Assembly (NCBI GenBank): GCA_035315685.1
Contig: DATFXR010000309.1
Span: 1 to 15,836, forward strand
Direction of reading: 5' to 3'
Source of the DNA: QHWK01 sp035315685
Lineage (GTDB): Bacteria; Acidobacteriota; Vicinamibacteria; Vicinamibacterales; CAVVIG01
Length of the DNA stretch: 15,836 bases
Shown here: positions 1 to 7,379 of the stretch, piece by piece
Position numbering within the stretch: position 1 is the first letter of the stretch
Layout: every line of letters begins with the position of its first letter
Notes under the pieces: model-generated
What the model was told of the DNA's origin: nothing
The model's input: only the letters and a program-made list of their open reading frames with translations
The model's database searches: none
Position numbers and translations under genes: made by a program

Positions 1-360
1 GGTGCAATCACCGCCGATGCCTCGGCCGCCGCTCGCGCCCTTGCGGCCGGCGGGATCGCGACGACGCTCGCGGTCGTGTCCAGCTTCAACCCGTCGCCGG
101 ATGACGATCTCGCACGGCTTCTCGACAGGTTTGCCCTGGTCACGACCATCGAGGCGCATTACGTGACGGGCGGGTTGGGCTCGCTGGTCGCAGAGATCGT
201 GGCGGAGCGCGGCTTGCGCTGCCGCCTGGTGCGCGTCGCTGTTCGGGACATGCCGCGAGGCGTATCGGGCAGTCAGGCGTACCTCCAGGAACTGCACGGG
301 ATCTCCAGCGCCTCTATCGTCAACACCGTGCGACTGGCGCTCGGTCAGGAAGTGCAGTGA
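1..360 (+). CDS. Transketolase C-terminal subunit/domain (5' part cut by window edge)
   Basis: The reading frame is open from base 1 to the TGA at 358-360, so only the last 119 residues are seen. They match the C-terminal part of the transketolase family: an Ala-rich helix, then a strand-turn with SSFNP, then a TTIEAHYVTGGLG segment that is the usual pattern in which the C-terminal domain packs on the partner subunit, then a long C-terminal helix. Transketolases move a two-carbon ketol unit using thiamine diphosphate. Here, ahead of glycosyltransferase, sulfotransferase and epimerase genes, it is more likely a split transketolase (separate N and C subunits) that serves an unusual-sugar pathway than the central pentose-phosphate enzyme. 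The next gene starts inside its stop codon (GTGA at 357-360), so the two are co-translated. The first internal start (GTG 76) is not the true start because homology extends upstream of it. Family call is fairly sure; substrate is unknown. Confidence 0.8.
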   Translation, partial: GAITADASAAARALAAGGIATTLAVVSSFNPSPDDDLARLLDRFALVTTIEAHYVTGGLGSLVAEIVAERGLRCRLVRVAVRDMPRGVSGSQAYLQELHGISSASIVNTVRLALGQEVQ

Positions 361-1055
361 GCTATCGGCTGCTGTCCGTCGTGTTGCCGGTCCACAACCA
401 GGCCGACCATCTCGCACAGGTCGTGGTCGCCTATCGGTCGGCCGTCGAGGCTGTCACGGCGGCTCACGAGATACTGCTCGTCCCGAACGGGTGCCTCGAC
501 GGTTCGAGGGACGTCTGCGCGGCGCTGGCGGATGCCTGGCCGGCCGTGAGAGTGGTCCCGAGCGATCGCGCCGGCTGGGGCCTGGCGGTCAAGCTCGGTC
601 TCGCCGCCGCTCGCGGGGACCTGCTGTGTTTCGCGAACTCCGCCCGAACCAGCCCGGGCGAGCTGGGGCTCCTGATCCGTACGGCCTGGACGACACCCGA
701 CGTCGTGATCGAGGCTCGTCGCACGATTCGTGATCGCTGGACGCGCGCCATCGGTTCGCGCCTGTATGCGCTGGAATGCCGAACGTTGTTCGGTATGTCC
801 GTCGCCGACGTGAACGGCACGCCGAAGCTCTTCCCGCGACGGTTCGAGAAACTCCTCGAGTTGACGCGCGACGACGACCTGCTCGACGCAGAGTTCAATG
901 CGGTTGTCGCCCGGGAGCGCTATCCGGTAATCGAAATCCCGATCGTCTCCACGAGCCGTCATGGCGGCACGTCGACCATGACGTACCGGCGAGCATGGCG
1001 GCTGTACTGGGGCGCCTATCAGATGGCGCGGGCGATGCGGCGCGCGCCGTCATGA
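357..1055 (+). CDS. Family 2 (GT-A) glycosyltransferase, dolichol-phosphate-sugar-synthase-like, without a DXD motif
   Basis: A 232-residue soluble protein with the GT2 layout. An N-terminal VVLPVHNQADHL strand-loop (residues 8-19) binds the nucleotide, LLVPNGCLDGSRD (40-52) stands where VVDDGSxDGT is usual, and DVNGTPKLFPRR (151-162) resembles the DxxxGxKLF segment of dolichol-phosphate-mannose-synthase-type enzymes. DDDLLDAEF (172-180) could supply the acceptor-side base. Oddly, the position of the DXD metal motif reads CFANSART (91-98), with no aspartate. GTG at 357 is chosen as start because AGGA (347-350) lies 6 nt upstream and the start overlaps the upstream stop (GTGA). The gene ends in an ATGA overlap with the next one. 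No membrane segment is evident. Role: probably transfer of a sugar or sugar phosphate to a lipid or glycan acceptor during surface polysaccharide assembly; donor and acceptor cannot be read from the sequence. Confidence 0.78.
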   Translation: MSYRLLSVVLPVHNQADHLAQVVVAYRSAVEAVTAAHEILLVPNGCLDGSRDVCAALADAWPAVRVVPSDRAGWGLAVKLGLAAARGDLLCFANSARTSPGELGLLIRTAWTTPDVVIEARRTIRDRWTRAIGSRLYALECRTLFGMSVADVNGTPKLFPRRFEKLLELTRDDDLLDAEFNAVVARERYPVIEIPIVSTSRHGGTSTMTYRRAWRLYWGAYQMARAMRRAPS

Positions 1056-2251
1056 CGAGGACGTCGCGGGCGGCACGGACCGCGCTCTGGTCGAAGCACG
1101 ACCAGGAGTGGCGGAATCCCGCGCAGGTTGTGAGTCAGTGGCGCGATGCCGCTGCTGTCGATCCACGACTGCTGCGGTACACGACGCGCGGCGCGTGGTG
1201 GGACACGCTCGCCGCGAGCGGAGTGACCCTGCTCATCTCCCGGGAATACGAGCACCTGGTCGTGGCGATGCGGGCGGATCGCGATGGTCCCGCCCTCTCG
1301 TACATGCCGCTGCCCCACCCGTCGGGGATTGCCTATGACCGCGCGCGAGCGACCGTCTACGTGGCGAGCACGCGGAATCCCAACCAGATCTACGACTTGA
1401 TGGCCGTGAACGCCGTCTTGCCGGGACGCGATCGCCCGTGTGCTTCGCTGCCGAAACGCGCGCTCGTGCCGGTGCGCTCGCGATTCTATCCAGGCTGCCT
1501 GTACATGCACGACCTCGCCATGATCGGCGGCACGTTGTATGTCACGGCGGTCGGGCAGAACACCGTTGCGAGCGTCGTGGACGGCGGACGATTCGAGCCG
1601 GCGTGGTGGCCGCGCTGCATCGACACGTCCGCCGGACCGATCGTCGATCGCAACTTCATCCAGCTCAATTCGATCGCGGCGGGACACGATCTGAACGGAT
1701 CGTTCTTCTCGGCGTCCGCGGCTGCCATCGGCAGACGTCGGCCCGGACACCGCAACTTTCCCGTCGACCGCCGCGGCGTGATCTTCTCCGGTCGGACGCG
1801 CGAGCCGATCGCAACGGGGCTGACGCGCCCGCACTCGGCGCGGCTGGCCGGCGGGCGTCTGTGGGTCAACAACAGCGGCTACGGTGAGGTTGGGATCGTC
1901 GACGGCGGCCGCTTCGTCCCGGTCAGGCGATTGCCCGGATGGACTCGTGGTCTGTGCGTGTATCGCCAGATCGCGTACGTCGGGACGTCAGGCGTCATTC
2001 CAGCATTTCGCCACCATGCGCCCGGGTTGCGACTCGAGGACAGCGTGTGCGGCATTCACGCCGTCGACATCCGATCGGGACGGTCGCTCGGCAGCCTCAT
2101 CTGGCCGTACGGAAACCAGGTGTTCACGATCGAATGGGTGCCGCCCGAATTCACCACGGGCTTTCCGTTCACGACACCGTCGAGCGCGGAGCGGCCGCAG
2201 ACGCTCGGTCTGTTCTACGCCTTCCAAACCACGAACGGAGTGAAAGCGTGA
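1052..2251 (+). CDS. TIGR03032 / DUF4915 family beta-propeller-like protein
   Basis: A 399-residue protein of the uncharacterised TIGR03032 (DUF4915) family. Hallmarks are the repeated short beta-blade segments: LPHPSGIAYDRARATVYVAS (87-106), HDLAMIGGTLYVTAVGQN, LNSIAAGHDLNGSFFSASA, then GLTRPHSARLAGGRLWVNNS with SGYGEVGIVD and LPGWTRGLCVYRQIAYVGTS. The conserved PHS...LWVxNSGxGE block and the LPGxxRGL block are what made me recognise the family. Members commonly sit beside or are fused to sulfotransferase or TPR proteins in glycan clusters, which fits the sulfotransferase immediately downstream. Function is unknown; a carbohydrate-binding or glycan-processing role is inferred from context only. 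ATG at 1052 is chosen because it overlaps the upstream stop as ATGA; the frame is open further upstream but that part lies inside the glycosyltransferase gene. It ends in a GTGA overlap with the next gene. Confidence 0.8.
   Translation: MTRTSRAARTALWSKHDQEWRNPAQVVSQWRDAAAVDPRLLRYTTRGAWWDTLAASGVTLLISREYEHLVVAMRADRDGPALSYMPLPHPSGIAYDRARATVYVASTRNPNQIYDLMAVNAVLPGRDRPCASLPKRALVPVRSRFYPGCLYMHDLAMIGGTLYVTAVGQNTVASVVDGGRFEPAWWPRCIDTSAGPIVDRNFIQLNSIAAGHDLNGSFFSASAAAIGRRRPGHRNFPVDRRGVIFSGRTREPIATGLTRPHSARLAGGRLWVNNSGYGEVGIVDGGRFVPVRRLPGWTRGLCVYRQIAYVGTSGVIPAFRHHAPGLRLEDSVCGIHAVDIRSGRSLGSLIWPYGNQVFTIEWVPPEFTTGFPFTTPSSAERPQTLGLFYAFQTTNGVKA
2237..2240 (+). promoter_or_regulatory. Ribosome binding site deciding the sulfotransferase GTG start
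   Basis: GGAG lies 7 nt before GTG 2248 and inside the end of the upstream coding region. It favours GTG 2248 over the later in-frame ATG at 2281, which has no comparable site. Confidence 0.5.
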
Positions 2252-3180
2252 CTTCCGCGCGCCATTCATTTCGACTGCTGATGCTCGGCGCCATGTACGA
2301 GAACGGCGGCAACACCGCCCACCGGTGTTTCGACGGGCATCCGCAGATGTTCGTCTATCCATTCGAGTCGCAGTTGGGCACGCGGTGGGTCAGCGACCGA
2401 CTGTCGTCGATGTTTCCGGCGAAATATCGCTGGCCGGAGTTCGCGCTCGACGCGACGCCGCAACAGGACTACGACGCGATCATCGACGAGGAGTGTCGAG
2501 TCCGTGCCCGGACTCCACTGGTCAGCAAGTTTCGCGACCGGCCGTTCGAGTTCTCAGACGACGAGCGCAGACGTCTCTACGTCGCGCGCGTGGCGCGAAC
2601 CGGACGGACACGCGCCGGCAACGTGGCGGCATTCTTCGAAGCAACCTTCGACGCGTGGCAGGACTGCAGGCGATCCGGCCGCGAACAGATCTTCGTCGGC
2701 TACAGTCCCGTCGTCACCATCGACGGGGAGAAGATCCTCGCCGATTGTCCTGGCGCCGTGCTGTTGCACATCGTCCGGAATCCCTGGTCGGCGTTCGCGG
2801 ATACCAGGAAGCGGCCGGTACCGCTCTGCCTCGCCGACTACGCGCTCGCGTGGGCGATCAACCAGTATCACGCGCTGCTCTTGAAAGAACGCTGCCCGAC
2901 GCGCGTTCACATCGTCCGCTTCGAGGATCTCATCCACGATCCAGTCAGGAGTCTGCGCAGAGTATGCGAGAGCCTCGGGGTCCAGCCTGTGGAGTCACTT
3001 CGCGTGCCGAGCTGGAATGGCGCGTCGCTACAGGAGATCCATCCGTGGGGCACGATTCGCCTGGCGACTCCGGCGGCGAACCGCGCGGCGGCGCGGGAAC
3101 TGTCGCCCGCCGAGCAAGCGGACATTCGCGCCCGCACGCGACCGTATCTCGAAATATTCGATTACACCGACCTCCCCTAG
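2248..3180 (+). CDS. Sulfotransferase (PAPS-dependent family)
   Basis: A 310-residue cytoplasmic protein. The clearest sign is the 3'-phosphate-binding segment HIVRNPWSAFADTRKR (174-189), which carries the family's R...S...R pattern (R177, S181, R187). The later VRFEDLIHDPVRSLRRVCESLGV stretch (from 223) is typical of sulfotransferases. The 5'-phosphosulfate loop near the N terminus (GAMYENGGNTAHRCFDGHP, from residue 14) is divergent: it keeps the GHP end but lacks the RSGTT core. The enzyme would move sulfate from PAPS to a hydroxyl of a sugar or lipid. Its position between a TIGR03032 gene and a sugar epimerase points to a sulfated glycan. GTG 2248 overlaps the upstream stop (GTGA) and has a GGAG 7 nt ahead. 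The downstream epimerase starts 3 nt after its TAG. Acceptor unknown. Confidence 0.8.
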   Translation: MTSARHSFRLLMLGAMYENGGNTAHRCFDGHPQMFVYPFESQLGTRWVSDRLSSMFPAKYRWPEFALDATPQQDYDAIIDEECRVRARTPLVSKFRDRPFEFSDDERRRLYVARVARTGRTRAGNVAAFFEATFDAWQDCRRSGREQIFVGYSPVVTIDGEKILADCPGAVLLHIVRNPWSAFADTRKRPVPLCLADYALAWAINQYHALLLKERCPTRVHIVRFEDLIHDPVRSLRRVCESLGVQPVESLRVPSWNGASLQEIHPWGTIRLATPAANRAAARELSPAEQADIRARTRPYLEIFDYTDLP

Positions 3181-3183
3181 CCT

Positions 3184-4155
3184 GTGGCCGTCGTCCTCAT
3201 CACAGGCGCGGCGGGGTTTGTCGGCGCGAATCTGGTCAGACGTCTGATCGCGGACGGCCACGACGTCCATGCCGTGACCAGGCCGGGATCCGATCGCTGG
3301 CGGCTCGAGGACGTTCGCCGCGAGGTCCATTGCCACGACATCGACCTTACCGATTTCGATGCCGTCGCCGGCATCTGTCACGACACGCGGCCAGCGTGGA
3401 TTCTCCACCTGGCGGCGTACGGTGCGTACTCGTCGCAGACTGATGCGCGCCGCATGGTCGCCACCAACATCATGGGAACGCTCGGTCTCGTCCAGGCGGC
3501 GCTCCAGGTCGGATTCGAGGCGTTTGTCAACACCGGATCCTCCTCCGAGTACGGATTTCAAGATCACGCGCCTCGCGAATCCGAGCCGATCGACCCCAAC
3601 AGCGACTACGCGGCCACCAAAGCGTCGGCGACTCTGCTATGCCGGTCGATCGCGCGACGCCATCATCTCCGGATTCAGACGCTCCGGCTGTACTCGGTCT
3701 TCGGTCCGTACGAAGAACCCGCGCGCCTGATGCCGACACTCATCGTCCGCGGGTTGCGGAACGAACTGCCGCCGCTCGTCCGGCCCGAGATCGCGCACGA
3801 CTACGTCTACATCGACGACGTAACCGAGGCTTACATCCGCGCCGCGACGGAGGCCAGGCAGGAACCCGGCGAGATCTACAACGTCGGCAGCGGCACGCAG
3901 ACGTCGATTCGCGAGGTCGTGGAGATGGCCCAGCGCGTCCTCGACATCACGGCGGTTCCGAATTGGCAATCGATGGCCGACCGCCCGGGCGATACCGACG
4001 TCTGGGTCGCGAATCGCAGCAGAATTCTCGAACGACTGGGCTGGCAGCCGCGCAACAGCCTCGAGGCCGGCTTTCGGAGCATGGTGCTGTGGTTCTTGAC
4101 GCACCCCGACCACCTCGCCAGATATGCGGAACGCATGAACCGGCTGCCGACTTGA
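3184..4155 (+). CDS. NAD(P)-dependent nucleotide-sugar epimerase/dehydratase (extended SDR)
   Basis: A 323-residue extended short-chain dehydrogenase. It has the Rossmann TGAAGFVG motif at residues 7-14, LHLAAYGAY at 75-83, a serine-rich active-site strand NTGSSSEYG (116-124), and the catalytic Tyr-Lys pair in DYAATK (Y142, K146). The C-terminal part holds the substrate region with LRLYSVFGPYEEPARLMP and the HDYVYIDDVTEAYIRA segment common in sugar-nucleotide epimerases, dehydratases and CDP-sugar reductases. The start is GTG 3184, directly before the Rossmann strand; I see no strong ribosome site, so coupling to the sulfotransferase (3 nt gap) is likely. The product probably converts a UDP-, GDP- or CDP-sugar to the building block used by the upstream glycosyltransferase. 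Exact reaction (4-epimerase, 4,6-dehydratase or 4-reductase) cannot be settled by eye. Confidence 0.85.
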   Translation: MAVVLITGAAGFVGANLVRRLIADGHDVHAVTRPGSDRWRLEDVRREVHCHDIDLTDFDAVAGICHDTRPAWILHLAAYGAYSSQTDARRMVATNIMGTLGLVQAALQVGFEAFVNTGSSSEYGFQDHAPRESEPIDPNSDYAATKASATLLCRSIARRHHLRIQTLRLYSVFGPYEEPARLMPTLIVRGLRNELPPLVRPEIAHDYVYIDDVTEAYIRAATEARQEPGEIYNVGSGTQTSIREVVEMAQRVLDITAVPNWQSMADRPGDTDVWVANRSRILERLGWQPRNSLEAGFRSMVLWFLTHPDHLARYAERMNRLPT

Positions 4156-4165
4156 GCAGGCTCCC

Positions 4166-4182
4166 TACGGCTACGCGCCGTT
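4166..4182. terminator. Possible bidirectional terminator hairpin between convergent genes
   Basis: In the 59-nt gap between the convergent epimerase and RND pump genes, ACGGC (4167-4171) pairs with GCCGT (4177-4181) around a 5-nt loop. The stem is short and there is no T-run on either side, so this is only a weak candidate. Position between convergent genes is its main support. Confidence 0.25.
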
Positions 4183-4214
4183 ACCCGCGGACCGCCCGCC
4201 ACTCAGATCGACAT

Positions 4215-7200
4215 TCACGCGCGACTGCCATCGTCGAAGTCCGGATCGGGCGCGGGCAGCGCGTCGCGCTCGCCGGCGACCCAGACGTACAACGTCGGCA
4301 GCAGGAAGACGTTGATGAACATGGCGATCATCAGGCCGCCGACGATCACGATCGCGAACGGCCGCTGCGCGTCCGACCCGATGCCGTGCGACATTGCCGC
4401 CGGAAGCAGCCCGAGCGTCGCGACCAGCGTCGTCATCATGATCGGCCGCAGCCGCAGGACCGCGCCTTCAACGGCAGCGTCGACCACCGAATGGCCCCGG
4501 GCGCGCAGCTGGTTGATGTACTCGAGCATGATGACGCCGGTCTGCACCGAGACGCCGAAGAGCGCCAGAAACCCGACTCCTGACGACACGCTGAAATGCG
4601 TGCCGGTCAGCAGGAGCGCGAGCAGCCCGCCGAGCGGTGCCATGGCAATGTTCGCGAGCATCAGCTGCGCCCATTTCAACGAGTCGAACATCATGTAGAG
4701 GATGATCAGGATGACCAGGATGGTGATCGGCACCACGACCATCAGACGCCGCTGTGAGCGCTGCTGGCTCGCGTATTCGCCGGCCCAATCGATCCAGTAT
4801 CCCGGCGGCAGCTTGACGCGTTCGTTGACCGCTCGAATGGCGTCCTCGACCGTGCTCCCCAGATCGCGGCCGCGCACGCTGTACTTGATCGCGACGTAGC
4901 GCGAGTTTCTCTCGCGGTAGATCTCGTTCGCGCCGTCGGCCACGGAGATTCGGCACAACTGCGCCAGCGACACGCGCTCGCCGGTCGGGGCGGTCAGTCG
5001 GATGCGTTCGATCGCCTCGGCGGTGTCGCGATACTGCGGCAGGTAGCGCATCACGAGGTCGTAGCGTCGTTCGCCGTCGAGCACCTGGCTGAACACGGCG
5101 CCGCCGACGGCGGTCTGCACGGCGTCCTGAAGGTCGCTGACGTTGATCTGGTAGCGCGCCGCCTGCCGGCGGTCGACCACCAGATTGAGATTCGGCTGGC
5201 CGATGACACGGAGCAGCCCGAGGTCCGCGACGCCTTTGATCTGCCGCATCGTGGCGACGATCGCGTCGCCGATACGTTCGAGGGCGTGGAGGTCGTCCCC
5301 GTAGACCTTGATGGCGAGCTCGCCTTTGACCCCGCTGACCGCTTCCTCCATGTTGTCGGAGATCGGCTGGGAGAAATTCCAGACGACGCCCGGCAGCTGC
5401 CGCAGCTCGTGGTCCATCGCCGCGATCAGCTCCTCCTTGTTCTCGTGGAACAGCGGCCGCCACTGCTCTTTCGGCTTCAGGTCCACGAAGTATTCCGTAT
5501 TGAAGAAGCCGGTGACGTCGGTTCCGTCGTCGGGACGGCCGACCTGGCTGACGCTGATCGTCGCCTCTGGAAAGGCCGCGAGGATCAGTCGCGCCTGCCT
5601 CATGAGCCGCACGCCTTCGGTCGGCCCGGTGCTCGGCGCAAGCGTCCCGCGCACCCAGATCGCTCCTTCGTCGAGATGGGGCAGGAATTCCGATCCGATC
5701 ACGCCGCTGGTCGCGAGAAACACGCTGAGCACGAGACACAACCCTGCGGCACCGACGATCAGCCGACGATGTTCGATCGCCCAACGGACATCCCTGCGGT
5801 AGCGTTCGCCGAGCCAGGTCAGCACCGGGTTGTGCCATTCGGTCGTGCCCGATCGAAACAGCAGGCTGGCCAGCACCGGCGCGATCACCATCGAGAAGAT
5901 CAGCGCGCCGAGCAGCGCGAACGCGACCGTCCACGCCATTGGCTTGAACAGACGGCCCTCGACCTGCTGCAGTGTGAAAATCGGCAGGTACGCGGTAATG
6001 ATGACGCCGATGGCGTAAAACACCGGCCGCTGCACCTCGTGCGCCGCCTCGCGGATGCGCTCGATCGCTGGCCGGCTCACCTCCGTGCGCCCGAGACGTC
6101 GGACGATGTTCTCCACCATGACGACCGCGCCGTCGACGACCATGCCGAAATCGAGCGCGCCCAGCGACAGCAGGTTCGCGGGAATGCGCCGGAGATCGAG
6201 ACAGATCGACGCGAACAGCAGCGAGAACGGGATCGTCAGCGCGACGATCAACGCACCGCGGGCGTTGCCGAGAAAGACGAACAGCACCGCGACCACCAGC
6301 ACGATGCCGACCGTGACGTTGTGGAGCACCGTGTGCGTCGTGAAATGGACCAGATCACTGCGATCGAGGTGTGGGACGATCTTCACTCCGGGCGGCAGCA
6401 GACGATCGTTGAGCTCTGCGACTTTCGCTTCGATCGCCTTGAGCGTCGCGTCCGACTCCGCGCCTTTGCGCAGCAGGACGATCCCCTCGACGACGTCGTC
6501 GCTGTTGACGAGATGGCCGTCGGCGCGGTGGATGGTCTTGCCGATCTGACCGAGGCGGATTCGGGCGCCCTGCGCCACCGTGCCGACGTCGCTGACCCTC
6601 AGCGGCGTCCCGTTCTGCGCCTTGAGCACGGTCTCTTCGATGTCGTGCACGGTCGAGACCAGTCCGACGGCGCGCACATTGACCTGCTGCGCCCCTTCCT
6701 CGATGAAGCTGCCGCCGGCGTTGACGTTGTTGTTGGCCAGCTGCTGCTCGACTTGGCCGATGGTCAGGCCGTAGGCGGCGAGCCGGGTCGGGTCGACGCG
6801 CACCTGGTACTCGCGCGTCAGGCCGCCGAAGCTGCTGACATCCACCACGTTCGGGACGGTCTTGAATTGCTTCTCGAGGACCCAGTCCTGGAGCGACTTC
6901 AGCTCCATGAGGTCGTATGCCGGATTCGTGCTCCGCAGCGTGTACCAGTAGATCTGTCCGACCGGACTCCAGTCGGTGCCCATCACCGGCTGCAGGTTCT
7001 GTGGCAGGTTGACCTGCGACAACCGCTCGAGCACTTTCTGACGATTCCAGTCGTTCTCGGATTCGTCGTCGAAGATGAGCATCACGCTCGACAGGCCGAA
7101 GATCGACGTCGAGCGCAGGTGCTCGAGATGCGGCAGACCGTTCATCACGGTCTCGATCGGAATCGTGACCTGCTGCTCCACTTCCTCGGCTGCGCGGCCG

Positions 7201-7361
7201 GGCCACTGCGTGATCACCGACGCGTAGTTGTTGGCCACGTCGGGATACGCTTCGATGGGCAGGTTGTGAAACGACACGACGCCCCAGACGAGCAGCAGGA
7301 TCCCGAGCGCGAGCACGAGGAACCGACGGTTCAGCGCGAAGTCGACGAGCCCGCGAATCAT
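4215..7361 (-). CDS. Heavy-metal efflux RND transporter permease (CzcA/CusA family, HME type)
   Basis: A 1048-residue inner-membrane pump of normal family length. It has the RND layout: N-terminal helix (residues 13-31), large periplasmic porter loop, a helix block, a second periplasmic loop, a second helix block. Residues 404-418 hold DFG...DGAVVMVEN with acidic D404, D410 and E417. This matches the CzcA-type (divalent cation) signature and not the A-G-V-D-A-A form of CusA, nor the VDDAIVVVEN of drug pumps. Other family landmarks are DVANNYASVITQWPG near the N terminus and GSEFLPHLDEG in the second porter loop. It would exchange protons for metal and work with the adaptor encoded 16 nt upstream plus an outer-membrane channel not present here. 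ATG 7361 has AAGGGAG 11 nt ahead. Zn/Co/Cd/Ni specificity is suggested by the motif but unproven. A 733-codon antisense frame over this gene is a shadow. Confidence 0.93.
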   Translation of the reverse strand: MIRGLVDFALNRRFLVLALGILLLVWGVVSFHNLPIEAYPDVANNYASVITQWPGRAAEEVEQQVTIPIETVMNGLPHLEHLRSTSIFGLSSVMLIFDDESENDWNRQKVLERLSQVNLPQNLQPVMGTDWSPVGQIYWYTLRSTNPAYDLMELKSLQDWVLEKQFKTVPNVVDVSSFGGLTREYQVRVDPTRLAAYGLTIGQVEQQLANNNVNAGGSFIEEGAQQVNVRAVGLVSTVHDIEETVLKAQNGTPLRVSDVGTVAQGARIRLGQIGKTIHRADGHLVNSDDVVEGIVLLRKGAESDATLKAIEAKVAELNDRLLPPGVKIVPHLDRSDLVHFTTHTVLHNVTVGIVLVVAVLFVFLGNARGALIVALTIPFSLLFASICLDLRRIPANLLSLGALDFGMVVDGAVVMVENIVRRLGRTEVSRPAIERIREAAHEVQRPVFYAIGVIITAYLPIFTLQQVEGRLFKPMAWTVAFALLGALIFSMVIAPVLASLLFRSGTTEWHNPVLTWLGERYRRDVRWAIEHRRLIVGAAGLCLVLSVFLATSGVIGSEFLPHLDEGAIWVRGTLAPSTGPTEGVRLMRQARLILAAFPEATISVSQVGRPDDGTDVTGFFNTEYFVDLKPKEQWRPLFHENKEELIAAMDHELRQLPGVVWNFSQPISDNMEEAVSGVKGELAIKVYGDDLHALERIGDAIVATMRQIKGVADLGLLRVIGQPNLNLVVDRRQAARYQINVSDLQDAVQTAVGGAVFSQVLDGERRYDLVMRYLPQYRDTAEAIERIRLTAPTGERVSLAQLCRISVADGANEIYRERNSRYVAIKYSVRGRDLGSTVEDAIRAVNERVKLPPGYWIDWAGEYASQQRSQRRLMVVVPITILVILIILYMMFDSLKWAQLMLANIAMAPLGGLLALLLTGTHFSVSSGVGFLALFGVSVQTGVIMLEYINQLRARGHSVVDAAVEGAVLRLRPIMMTTLVATLGLLPAAMSHGIGSDAQRPFAIVIVGGLMIAMFINVFLLPTLYVWVAGERDALPAPDPDFDDGSRA

Positions 7362-7372
7362 TGCGGCAGCGT

Positions 7373-7379
7373 CTCCCTT
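7373..7379 (-). promoter_or_regulatory. Ribosome binding site of the RND pump gene
   Basis: AAGGGAG on the minus strand, overlapping the TAA stop of the adaptor gene and 11 nt ahead of ATG 7361. The spacing is slightly long but the match is good, and it fits co-transcription of adaptor and pump. Confidence 0.5.

Noticed and set aside
776..1051. Longer N terminus for the TIGR03032 protein
   Set aside because: It lies entirely inside the glycosyltransferase gene and translates to Arg-rich nonsense; ATG 1052 makes the normal ATGA overlap.
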